Below are positions 8,255 through 16,187 of a DNA stretch of 64,000 bases, piece after piece; the stretch's first letter is position 1; each line of letters starts with the position of its first letter. Origin of the DNA: Pseudoduganella sp. (GTDB taxonomy: Bacteria; Pseudomonadota; Gammaproteobacteria; Burkholderiales; Burkholderiaceae_D); assembly GCA_021323265.1 (NCBI GenBank), contig JAJTCO010000002.1, forward strand, positions 62,001-126,000, written 5' to 3'. Under the pieces are notes generated by a model that searched no databases, had not been told where the DNA came from, and saw only the letters and a list, made by a program, of their open reading frames with translations. The position numbers and the translations under genes were made by a program.

Positions 8255-9490
8255 CTACTTGCGCACGATCTGGTAAATCTTGCCGGCGCTGCTGAGCATG
8301 TACAGTTCGCCCGCCGCATCCTGGCCGAAGGCCGGAATCGCGCCCACGCCGGCCACTTCCCAATCCTTCGCTTCGCTGACCGTGCCGTTCGTGTACAGGA
8401 AGCTTTTCAGGAAGCCCTTGCAGTAATCGGAGTACAGGTAGCGCCCGGTCAGCTCGGGCAGGGCGGCGCCGCGGTAGACGAAGCCGCCCGTGATGGAGCA
8501 GCCGTTGGCGTTGTTGGCGCCATGCTCGTACTCGAAGGCGGGCAGGGTGAGGCCCTGCTGGGCGCAAGTGGCCGCGTTGTAGCAGCGCGTGCCTTCCATG
8601 ATGTTCCAGCCGAAATTGGCGGCCTTCTGGGCGGCCGAGACGATATTGACTTCCTCGCGCTGGTCCTGTCCCACGTCGGCGATGTAGAGCACGGCGCTGG
8701 CCGGGTCGAAGGCGAAGCGCCACGGGTTGCGCAGGCCGTAGGCCCAGATCTCGCCGCGCTTGCCGTCCTGGTTGGCGAACGGGTTGTCCGGCGGGACGGT
8801 GTACAGCGGCGGCATCGGGTTGTCCACGTTCAGGCGCAGCAGCTTGCCCAGCAGGGAATCCAGGTTCTGCGCATTGCCGTTCGGGTCGCCGGCGCCGCCG
8901 CCGTCGCCGGTGCCGGCGTACAGGTAGCCGTCGGCGCCGAAGGCCAGCAGGCCGCCGTAGTGGTTGGTGTACTGCGGGTGCGGAATGGTGATGATGCGCT
9001 TGAGCGTATCCTTGTCGGCCACATTGGGGTCGCTTGCCGTCACCTTCACTTCATCGATGGCGATGTTGCTGAACTTGTCCGTGTAGTAGATGTAGAAGCG
9101 GCCGTTCTGGGCATAGCCGGGGTGGAAGGCCAGCGACAGCAGGCCGCCTTCGCCGGTCGTGCTGATCAGGCCGCTCAAGTCGAGGAAGGGCGTGGCGCGC
9201 AGGCTGCCGTCGCTGGCCAGGATGCGCACGCGGCCGGGGCGCTCGACGATGAAGCGGCGCGGGTCGCCGGCCGGCGCGGTCAGGTACAGCGGCGTATCGA
9301 GCCCGCTGGCCACTTCGCGCAGGGCCAGGCCGAACACTGGCGTTGGCGGCGTCGTCGGCGGCGGCGGGGTGATGGGCGCCGTGACGGGCGTGCTGCCGCC
9401 GCCACCGCCGCAGGCGGCCAGCAGCAGGGCCAGCGCGCCGGCGGCCAGGGGGGCGGCCGCGGCGGGCCGGGATGTCGGGTGCTCAGCCAT
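8255..9490 (-). CDS. PQQ-dependent sugar dehydrogenase-like lipoprotein
   Basis: A glucose/sorbosone dehydrogenase-family six-bladed propeller of 411 residues that probably oxidises sugars with pyrroloquinoline quinone on the periplasmic side. The N-terminus is a lipoprotein signal (LALLLAAC, C27), followed by a proline/threonine-rich linker (about 33-52). Family motifs include GLDTPLYLTAPAGD, EGGLLSLAFHPGYAQNGRFYIYYT, GTGDGGGAGDPNGNAQN, GLRNPWRFAFD and a conserved GWNIMEGTRCY. The ATG at 9490 follows GGAGGAAGAC. No PQQ biosynthesis genes are in the window, so cofactor supply and the electron acceptor are unknown. Confidence 0.85.
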   Translation of the reverse strand: MAEHPTSRPAAAAPLAAGALALLLAACGGGGGSTPVTAPITPPPPTTPPTPVFGLALREVASGLDTPLYLTAPAGDPRRFIVERPGRVRILASDGSLRATPFLDLSGLISTTGEGGLLSLAFHPGYAQNGRFYIYYTDKFSNIAIDEVKVTASDPNVADKDTLKRIITIPHPQYTNHYGGLLAFGADGYLYAGTGDGGGAGDPNGNAQNLDSLLGKLLRLNVDNPMPPLYTVPPDNPFANQDGKRGEIWAYGLRNPWRFAFDPASAVLYIADVGQDQREEVNIVSAAQKAANFGWNIMEGTRCYNAATCAQQGLTLPAFEYEHGANNANGCSITGGFVYRGAALPELTGRYLYSDYCKGFLKSFLYTNGTVSEAKDWEVAGVGAIPAFGQDAAGELYMLSSAGKIYQIVRK

Positions 9491-9560
9491 GTCTTCCTCC
9501 AGAACGGTCCAGCGCCCGAGTGTGGGCCCGCACGCCAGCCTGATCTGTGCGCCAGCGCAC

Positions 9561-10259
9561 TTACTGCTGGTCGCTCAGGAACAGCAGGGTATGCCCGTGG
9601 GCCTCGGCGGCGCTACGCTGATGGTAGCTGCTGCGGTGGCTGCAGTTGAAGCCGTGTTCGGCCTCGGGGTAGAGGTGGATTTCCACGTCTTCGCGCTCGC
9701 CCAGGCGCTCCGCGATGGCGCGCACGGCGTCGCGCGGGATGTGCGTGTCGCGCCCGCCGAAGTGCAGCAACAGCGGACCGCGCAGGTCGTCGGCGCGGTC
9801 CAGGCATTGCTGGATGCCGCCGCCGTAGTAGGCCACGGCGGCGTCGGCGTGGCCGTTGGCCAGCGCCAGGTAAGCCATGCGGCCGCCCCAGCAATAGCCC
9901 AGGGCCGTCAGCCGGCCTGCGGCGCCGGGCGTGGCGCGCAGGGCGCTGGCGGCGGCGCCGATGTCGGCCTGCGCCTGCGCCACGTCGGCGCGCTGCATGC
10001 ACTGGGCGGCGCGCTCCCAGTCCGCCGCGTCATACGTGAATTCCAGGCGCCGCCCCTGGCGCCAGAACAGGTCGGGCGCCAGCACCATGAAGCCGTCGGC
10101 CGCGTATTGCTCGGCCACGCTGCGGATATGGGCGTTGACGCCGAAGATTTCCTGCAGCAGCAGGAGGGCGGGACCGTGCCCGCTGCGCGGCAGCGTGAGG
10201 TAGGCATCGAAGGCGCCGTCCGCTCCGGGCACGCTGATCCATTGACTGCTGAAGTCCAT
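9561..10259 (-). CDS. Dienelactone hydrolase family protein
   Basis: A 232-residue cytoplasmic alpha/beta hydrolase with the dienelactone hydrolase triad: nucleophile C123 (GYCWGG), D171 (GGRDTHIP) and H202 (EAEHGFN). The QEIFGVNAHIRSVAE segment is the family hallmark near the oxyanion hole. These enzymes open lactone rings in chloro-aromatic breakdown, but most genomic copies have broader carboxylesterase roles, and no catabolic genes are nearby. The start is set by AAGGAGG before the ATG at 10259. Confidence 0.9.
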   Translation of the reverse strand: MDFSSQWISVPGADGAFDAYLTLPRSGHGPALLLLQEIFGVNAHIRSVAEQYAADGFMVLAPDLFWRQGRRLEFTYDAADWERAAQCMQRADVAQAQADIGAAASALRATPGAAGRLTALGYCWGGRMAYLALANGHADAAVAYYGGGIQQCLDRADDLRGPLLLHFGGRDTHIPRDAVRAIAERLGEREDVEIHLYPEAEHGFNCSHRSSYHQRSAAEAHGHTLLFLSDQQ

Positions 10260-10269
10260 GGCACCCTCC

Positions 10270-10722
10270 TTAGGATGGGCGCGGCGGCTTGACCAGTTCG
10301 CGCAGGCAGGCGTCCAGGTCGTGCTGGGCGAAGGCGGTCACGTTCTTCGCCACTTCGGCGGTGACCAGTTTGCGCGTCTGCTTGTCCAGGCTTTCGCGCA
10401 GCAGGCCCAGGAAGCGCGGCGCGGCCACCAGGGCCAGGTGCTGGAAACGCTGCTGGGCGGCGGCCGTGTCGAGCCGGTGGCTCAGGGCGCGCGCGAACTG
10501 GCGCACTTCGTGCTGGACCGGTTCTTCCACGCGTGGCGCCGTGTGGCCGCGCCCTTCCGGGCCGAAGTACTGGCCGTGGCCATCGGAGGCCAACTGGCGG
10601 TTGTCGGCCCGTCCCAGCGGATTGGCCAGGTCGAACAATTCTTCCGGCGCCTGCTGCGCGTCGTGCAGCTGGAAAATGCGGGCGTGGCTGCTGTCGGCCA
10701 CGACAACCCAGGTCTTATCCAT
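10270..10722 (-). CDS. Host-attachment-like protein
   Basis: A 150-residue protein of the family named 'required for attachment to host cells' after an Agrobacterium member. The start TWVVVADSSHARIF and the middle GHGQYFGPEGRGHTAP plus the end HLALVAAPRFLGLLRESL are characteristic. The fold is related to the release-factor eRF1 domain group, and the biochemical role is not known. AGGAGG precedes the ATG at 10722. It lies ten bases upstream of the dienelactone hydrolase on the same strand, so the two probably form an operon. Confidence 0.8.
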   Translation of the reverse strand: MDKTWVVVADSSHARIFQLHDAQQAPEELFDLANPLGRADNRQLASDGHGQYFGPEGRGHTAPRVEEPVQHEVRQFARALSHRLDTAAAQQRFQHLALVAAPRFLGLLRESLDKQTRKLVTAEVAKNVTAFAQHDLDACLRELVKPPRPS

Positions 10723-10853
10723 GATCGCCTCCTGCGTGTCTAGACGGGCCAGTATAGCGCCGCCCGCTTGTTGCGCGGCGCGATGTTGCCCTATGGCATT
10801 CACGCCGCGCCCGTGCGACAATGGTAAGCTGGCAAGCCGAGGGTAGGGGCACG

Positions 10854-13634
10854 ATGGACGAACCGATCAGCGCAGCACCACAGCAGGCATTTCGCACCCG
10901 CACGGCCGCGTTGGCGCTGCTGTGCGGCTGTGCCGTGACCGGCGTGCTGTTTGCCGGCGTCAGCCGGCTGGAGGCGCAGCGCGCCCAGTTGGCCTTCGAG
11001 CAGCGCGCGCAGGCGCGCGCCTTCGTGCTGCGCGAGGGCATCGGCGGCGCGCTGGCCAGCCTGCACGCGGTCAACCAGCTGTTCGTCAGCCACCCGGCCA
11101 CCAGCCGCGAGCAATTCCACCGTTTCGTCACGCCCTTGCTGGCGCGTTACCCCTACGTGCTGGGCACCAGTTACCAGCGTTTCATCGAGCACGCCGAACG
11201 TCCGGCCTTCGAAGCCTCGCTGCAAGCGCTGCGTCCGGGCGTCGGCATCACCGACCTGCGCGACGGCAGGCCGGTGCCGGCGCCGGCGCGCCCGCGCTAC
11301 CGCGTCATCGACTACATCGAACCCCTGGCGGGCAACGAGGAAGCGCTGGGCTTTGACACCCTGCATGCGGACCAGGACGATTCCGGACGCCGGCGCGCCT
11401 ATGCCAGCGGCGTGCCCGCGGCCGGCAGCCTGGTGCGCCTGGCGCAGCGCCAGGGCAGCGGCCCGCGCCAGGGCGTGGTGGTGTCGATGCCGCTGTACGG
11501 CAGCGGCGGGCGCGTGCTGGGCGAGACGGCGCTGGCGCTGAGCCCGGGCGAGATGATCGAGCGCATCTTCGCCAATGCCGCGCCGGCCGGCGCCACGCTG
11601 AACCTGCGCGTGTACGCCGCCGCCAGCGCCGAACCGGCCAGCCTGGTATACCAGTCGCCGCCGCCGGCCGCCCAGGGCGGCCTGGCGCTGCCGGCCTGGC
11701 TGTATCCGGCGCGCCCGGCGCCGGTCACGCTGCCGCTGGAGGTGGCGGGTGCGCGCTGGCTGCTGGTGGCCACGCCGGCGCCGCGCGTGCTCGTCAGCGA
11801 GCACCTGGCGTCCCTCTTCACGCTGGCGCTGGGCGTGCTGACCACCCTGATCGGCTCGGCTTTCGTCGATTCGCTCAAGCGCCGCAAGCTGCTGGTGCAG
11901 CAGCGCGTCGAACAGCGCACGGCGGAATTGAAGGCGGCCAACCAGGCCCTGCTGCTGCGCCAGCGCGCCATCGAGTCCAGCACCAACGCGGTGGTGATCA
12001 CGGCCTGCGGCCCGCACAATCCCATCGTCTACGTGAACCCGGCCTACGAGCGCATCACCGGCTACCGCAGCAGCGAGGTGCTGGGCACCAGCCCGCGCGT
12101 GCTGTTCGGGGCCGACCTGGACCAGCCGGGCATCGACGAGCTGCGCGCCGCCATCCGCGAGCAGCGCGACGGCCATGCGGTGCTGCGCTGCTACCGCAAG
12201 GACGGCAGCCAGTTCTGGAACGACATCTACCTGTCGCCGGTGCGCGACGAACAGGGCGTGGTCAGCAACTTCATCTCCATCCAGCACGACATCACGGCCA
12301 TCAAGGCCTACGAGTCGGAGCTGCACCACCAGTCCACCCACGACGCCCTGACCGGCCTGCCCAACCGCCTGCTGCTGCAGGACCGCGTGGCGCAGACCAT
12401 CCAGCACTCGGCGCGCAAGGGACATGCGCTGTGGCTGGTGTCGATCGACCTGGACCGCTTCAAGTTCACCAACAGCCGCCTGGGCCACAAGGGCGGCGAC
12501 CGCCTGCTGCAGATCGTGGCGGCGCGCCTGCAGGCGGCGGTGCGGCCGGTGGACACGGTGGCGCGCCTGGGCGGCGACGAATTCGCCCTGCTGCTGCTGC
12601 CGGAGCACGGCGCCGGCTCGCCGCGCGCCGAACAGCTGCAGCGCGTGCTCGACAGCCTGGCGGCGCCGCTGGTGCTGGACAACACGGAACTGTTCCTCAC
12701 CTGTAGCGCCGGCATCGCCGTCTTCCCGGACGACAGCAAGGAGCCGGGCGTGCTGGCCGAGCGGGCCGACATCGCCATGTTCCGCGCCAAGGAAATGGGC
12801 GGCAACAATTACCAGTTCTATACGGCGGCCATGAACGAGCAGCTGGGCGAGCGCCTGCGCATCGAGAGCGCGCTGCGCACGGCGCTGGAGCGGCGCGAGT
12901 TCGAGCTGCACTACCAGCCGCAAATGGACACGGTGCGCGGGCGCATCATGGGCATGGAAGCGTTGATCCGCTGGCGTCATCCGGAGATGGGCATGGTGGC
13001 GCCCAACCGCTTCATCCCGCTGGCGGAGGAAACGGGCCAGATCCTGGCCGTCGGGAACTGGGTGCTGCGCACGGCCTGCCGCCAGCTGCGCGACTGGCAG
13101 CGCGAGGGGCGCCACGACCTGCGCATGGCGGTCAACGTGTCGGCGCGCCAGCTGGCCGAGCCGGACTTCGTGCAGGGCGTGGCGGAAGTGCTGGCCGATA
13201 CCGGCCTGGCGCCGCACTGCCTGGAACTGGAACTGACGGAAAGCGCGGTGATGAACGACGTGGCGCACGCCATGGCCGTGATGCATGCGCTCAAGAAGCT
13301 GGGCGTGCAGCTGGCCATCGACGACTTCGGCACCGGCTATTCGTCGCTGGCGCACCTGAAGCGCTTCGAGATCGACGTGCTGAAGATCGACCAGACCTTC
13401 GTGCGCGACCTGACGGTGGACCCGGACGACGCGGCCATCGTCAACACCATCATCGCGCTGGCCGGCAACCTGGGGCTGGAAGTGATTTCGGAAGGGGTGG
13501 AAACGCAGGAGCAGGTGGACTTCCTGCGCCAACATGGCTGCCGCCAGATGCAGGGCTATTTCTTCGGCCGGCCGCTGCCGGCCGAAGGCTTCATTGCGCT
13601 GCTCGAGCAGAACGAGGCTGCCGTCAGCGCCTGA
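10854..13634 (+). CDS. CHASE-PAS-GGDEF-EAL cyclic-di-GMP protein
   Basis: A membrane-bound bifunctional candidate of 926 residues. TM1 (about 15-35) and TM2 (about 320-340) enclose a periplasmic CHASE domain (GTSYQRFIEHAER, YIEPLAGNEEALGFD), which usually binds a small ligand. A PAS domain follows (VYVNPAYERITGYRSSEVLG). The GGDEF domain is intact (573-577, RLGGDEF) with an RxxD inhibitory site (RPVD, 564-567). The EAL domain is intact (E702-A-L, ELTES, DDFGTGYSSL, LKIDQTF, SEGVET). Both synthesis and breakdown of cyclic-di-GMP are chemically possible; which dominates cannot be told. The start at 10854 gives a short cytoplasmic tail before TM1; the weak GGGTAGGGG stretch is the only candidate ribosome site. 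Confidence 0.92.
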   Translation: MDEPISAAPQQAFRTRTAALALLCGCAVTGVLFAGVSRLEAQRAQLAFEQRAQARAFVLREGIGGALASLHAVNQLFVSHPATSREQFHRFVTPLLARYPYVLGTSYQRFIEHAERPAFEASLQALRPGVGITDLRDGRPVPAPARPRYRVIDYIEPLAGNEEALGFDTLHADQDDSGRRRAYASGVPAAGSLVRLAQRQGSGPRQGVVVSMPLYGSGGRVLGETALALSPGEMIERIFANAAPAGATLNLRVYAAASAEPASLVYQSPPPAAQGGLALPAWLYPARPAPVTLPLEVAGARWLLVATPAPRVLVSEHLASLFTLALGVLTTLIGSAFVDSLKRRKLLVQQRVEQRTAELKAANQALLLRQRAIESSTNAVVITACGPHNPIVYVNPAYERITGYRSSEVLGTSPRVLFGADLDQPGIDELRAAIREQRDGHAVLRCYRKDGSQFWNDIYLSPVRDEQGVVSNFISIQHDITAIKAYESELHHQSTHDALTGLPNRLLLQDRVAQTIQHSARKGHALWLVSIDLDRFKFTNSRLGHKGGDRLLQIVAARLQAAVRPVDTVARLGGDEFALLLLPEHGAGSPRAEQLQRVLDSLAAPLVLDNTELFLTCSAGIAVFPDDSKEPGVLAERADIAMFRAKEMGGNNYQFYTAAMNEQLGERLRIESALRTALERREFELHYQPQMDTVRGRIMGMEALIRWRHPEMGMVAPNRFIPLAEETGQILAVGNWVLRTACRQLRDWQREGRHDLRMAVNVSARQLAEPDFVQGVAEVLADTGLAPHCLELELTESAVMNDVAHAMAVMHALKKLGVQLAIDDFGTGYSSLAHLKRFEIDVLKIDQTFVRDLTVDPDDAAIVNTIIALAGNLGLEVISEGVETQEQVDFLRQHGCRQMQGYFFGRPLPAEGFIALLEQNEAAVSA

Positions 13635-13637
13635 CGC

Positions 13638-15257
13638 TTAGCGCTTGACGAAGCTGAACGGGTCGCCTTTTTTCCAGGTCGGCATGGTCTTGCCGTTGGC
13701 CACCTCGTAGCCCAGGTTCAGGGTGAACTGGGCCTGCTGCACCATGCCCGACAAGTCCCAGCTGGCCTGGTATGCGTCGCTGGTGCGGTGGTAGTCGTCC
13801 TTGAAGGCCACGATGCGCGCGGCCGAGGTGTCGTGCGCGTGCTCGAACTCGAAGTGGCCGTCGCCGGAGAATACGGCGGAGCCGACGTTAAAGGCCGGCA
13901 CCCCCGCCTTGGCGAACTGGAAGTGGTCGGCGCGGAAGAAGGCGCCCGACAGGTCGGCAATCGGCGGCGCCAGTTTCAGGCCCATCTGGCGCGCCACCTT
14001 GGCTGCGCTGGCGTACAGCGTGCTGCGCTCGGCGCCGGCCACGCCGATGTCGCGCGTGCGGCCGGCGAAGTTCATCGAATCGAGGTTGAGGTCGGCCAGC
14101 GTGCGCTTGAGCGGGAAGGCCGGGTTGGCGACGTAGGCCTGCGCGCCGTGCATGCCCACTTCCTCGGCGGCCGGCCACAGGAACACCTGCGAGCGCTTGG
14201 CCGGCTTCTGCACGGCAGCGGCGGCCATCGCCAGCAGGGCGGCGGCGCCGGAACCGTTGTCGATGGCGCCGTTGTAGATGCGGTCGGTGCCGTCGGCCGG
14301 GCCGTCGGCCTTGCCCAGGTGGTCCCAGTGCGCCGAATACACGACGGCTTCCTCTTTCAGTTTCGGGTCGCTGCCGGGCACGATGCCGACCACGTTGAAC
14401 TGTTCCACCTGGCGCACGCTGGAGCGGATTTCCGCGCGGGCGCCGATCTTCAGCTCCACCGGACGGAAGTCCTTGCGCTCGGCGGCGGCGCGCAGGGTGT
14501 CGAGGTTGAAGCCGGCGGCCTGGAACAGGGTGCGCGCATAGTCTTCGGTGAGCCAGCCTTCGATCAGGTTGCCGGGGCCGGGCGCGTGGAAGCGCTCCAG
14601 CGCAAAGCTGGTGGACGGCACGTTCCAGCCGTAGGCGGCGGACGGGGTGGTGTGGATCAGCAGGGCGCCGGCGGCGCCGCGCCGCACCGCCTCCTCATAC
14701 TTGTACATCCAGCGGCCGTAATAGGTGTAACCTTTGCCGGCGAAGCGGTTCGGTTCGGCGGCCGTGGGCTGCGGGTCGTTGACCATCATGACCAGGATCT
14801 TGCCCTTGACGTCCACGTCCTTGTAGTCGTTCCAGTCTTCCTCCGGCGCGATGGCGCCGTAGCCGACGAACACCAGCGGCGCGTCCAGCGCCACGTCGGC
14901 GCGGCCGCTGCCGGTGCCGATCAGCACGTCCTCGCCCACGCGCGGGGTGAGGGTGGCGGCGCCGGCGGCAAAGCGGATGGAACTGCCGGGCAGCAGGCGC
15001 GTGCCCTGGAATTTGACCGACTGGCGGTACAAGCCGTTGGCCAGCGGTTGCAGGCCGATGGCCGCGGCCTGGGTTTCCAGGTAGCGCACGGCAAGGTCGC
15101 CGCCGCGCTGGCCGGTGCCGCGGCCCTCGAGCAGGTCGTCGGCCAGGAAGGACAGGTGGGCGCGCAGCGGCGCTTCCTTGACGGTGGGCGCTTGCTGCGC
15201 TGCGGCAGAAGCGGCGGCCAGCAGCAGGCCGGCGGGGAGCAGGTACGTGGTTTTCAT
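13638..15257 (-). CDS. M28 family zinc peptidase, secreted
   Basis: A 539-residue exported aminopeptidase-type enzyme. A signal peptide (MKTTYLLPAGLLLAAASAAAQ) leads into a region with a protease-associated insert (about 125-260, KGKILVMMVNDPQP, RRGAAGALLIHT). The M28 catalytic part keeps the two-zinc ligands in order: SAHWDHLG, AIDNGSGAAA, PAAEEVGMHG, LNLDSMN and DDYHRTSD. The start at 15257 is fixed by the signal peptide. A TAAGAT box ends 7 nt before the ATG and there is no Shine-Dalgarno sequence, so the transcript may be leaderless. It is convergent with the GGDEF-EAL gene, with 3 bases between the stops. Confidence 0.9.
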   Translation of the reverse strand: MKTTYLLPAGLLLAAASAAAQQAPTVKEAPLRAHLSFLADDLLEGRGTGQRGGDLAVRYLETQAAAIGLQPLANGLYRQSVKFQGTRLLPGSSIRFAAGAATLTPRVGEDVLIGTGSGRADVALDAPLVFVGYGAIAPEEDWNDYKDVDVKGKILVMMVNDPQPTAAEPNRFAGKGYTYYGRWMYKYEEAVRRGAAGALLIHTTPSAAYGWNVPSTSFALERFHAPGPGNLIEGWLTEDYARTLFQAAGFNLDTLRAAAERKDFRPVELKIGARAEIRSSVRQVEQFNVVGIVPGSDPKLKEEAVVYSAHWDHLGKADGPADGTDRIYNGAIDNGSGAAALLAMAAAAVQKPAKRSQVFLWPAAEEVGMHGAQAYVANPAFPLKRTLADLNLDSMNFAGRTRDIGVAGAERSTLYASAAKVARQMGLKLAPPIADLSGAFFRADHFQFAKAGVPAFNVGSAVFSGDGHFEFEHAHDTSAARIVAFKDDYHRTSDAYQASWDLSGMVQQAQFTLNLGYEVANGKTMPTWKKGDPFSFVKR

Positions 15258-15300
15258 GGCGGCAATCTTACTCCATAATCGGGTGCAAACAAGGAGAGCT

Positions 15301-16101
15301 ATGCAAGTGATCATCATCACCGGCGCGTCCGACGGCATCGGCGCAGAGATGGCGCGCCGCCTGGCGCGCCCGGACGTGGCGCTGGTGCTGGCCGCGCGCA
15401 ACGGGGAAGCCTTGCAGCGCGTGGCCGATGCCTGCACGGCCGCCGGGGCGCAGGCGCTGGCGCTGCCGACCGACGTGGCGCGGCAGGAACAGTGCCGCGC
15501 CCTGGTGGCCGCCGCCGTGCAGCGCTTCGGCCGCCTCGACGTGCTGGTCAACAATGCCGGGCGCTCGGCGCACGCCCTGTTCGAGGACGTGGCGGACCTG
15601 GGCTGGTACGAGGAACTGATGCGGGTGAACCTGTGGGGCGCGGTCTGGTGCACGCACGCCGCGCTGCCCTACCTGAAGGCGACCCAGGGCCGCATCGTGG
15701 CCGTGTCCTCGCTGGCCGGCCTGGTTGGCGTGCCGGGCCGCACCGCCTACGGCGCCACCAAGTTCGCCATGGCCGGCTTCTTCGAATCGCTGCGCGCCGA
15801 GATGAAAGCGCACGGCGTCAGCGTCACCACCGCCTACCCGGGCGTGGTCGACACCCGGATCCGATACCGCGGCTATAACGCGGCGGGCGGGGAACTGGGC
15901 AAGAGCAGCCTGCGCGAGGAGGGCGCCATGCCGGTGGCCGAATGCGCGCAGCGCATCATCGACGCCATGCAGGCGCGCAAGCGCGAAGTGGTGATGACGG
16001 CCAAGGGCAAGATGGGGCGCTGGCTCAAGCTGCTGGCGCCGGGGCTGATCGAGAAAATAGCGCTCAATGCGCTCAAGGATGACGTCAAGCCGCAGGCCTG
16101 A
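15301..16101 (+). CDS. Short-chain dehydrogenase/reductase
   Basis: A 266-residue classical SDR. The cofactor-binding TGASDGIG is at residues 7-14, NNAG marks the central strand, VSSLAG gives the catalytic serine, and YGATK the Tyr/Lys pair. The C-terminal segment KLLAPGLIEKIALNAL is longer and more hydrophobic than average and may touch the membrane. AAGGAG precedes the ATG at 15301. Substrate unknown; the nearest groups include DltE-like and ketoreductase SDRs. It is divergent from the M28 peptidase gene. Confidence 0.85.
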   Translation: MQVIIITGASDGIGAEMARRLARPDVALVLAARNGEALQRVADACTAAGAQALALPTDVARQEQCRALVAAAVQRFGRLDVLVNNAGRSAHALFEDVADLGWYEELMRVNLWGAVWCTHAALPYLKATQGRIVAVSSLAGLVGVPGRTAYGATKFAMAGFFESLRAEMKAHGVSVTTAYPGVVDTRIRYRGYNAAGGELGKSSLREEGAMPVAECAQRIIDAMQARKREVVMTAKGKMGRWLKLLAPGLIEKIALNALKDDVKPQA

Positions 16102-16187
16102 AACCCGGGTGTGCCGGGGTAAAAGGGTACAATGGCGGTTTCGCGTCGCACCAGGCGTACCAACAATAACCATTTACGAGTGCCGCC

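Noticed and set aside
10800..13535. A 911-codon minus-strand frame over the CHASE-PAS-GGDEF-EAL gene.
   Set aside because: Composition is typical of antisense GC-rich frames (Arg, His, Gln, Ala runs) and it matches no family.
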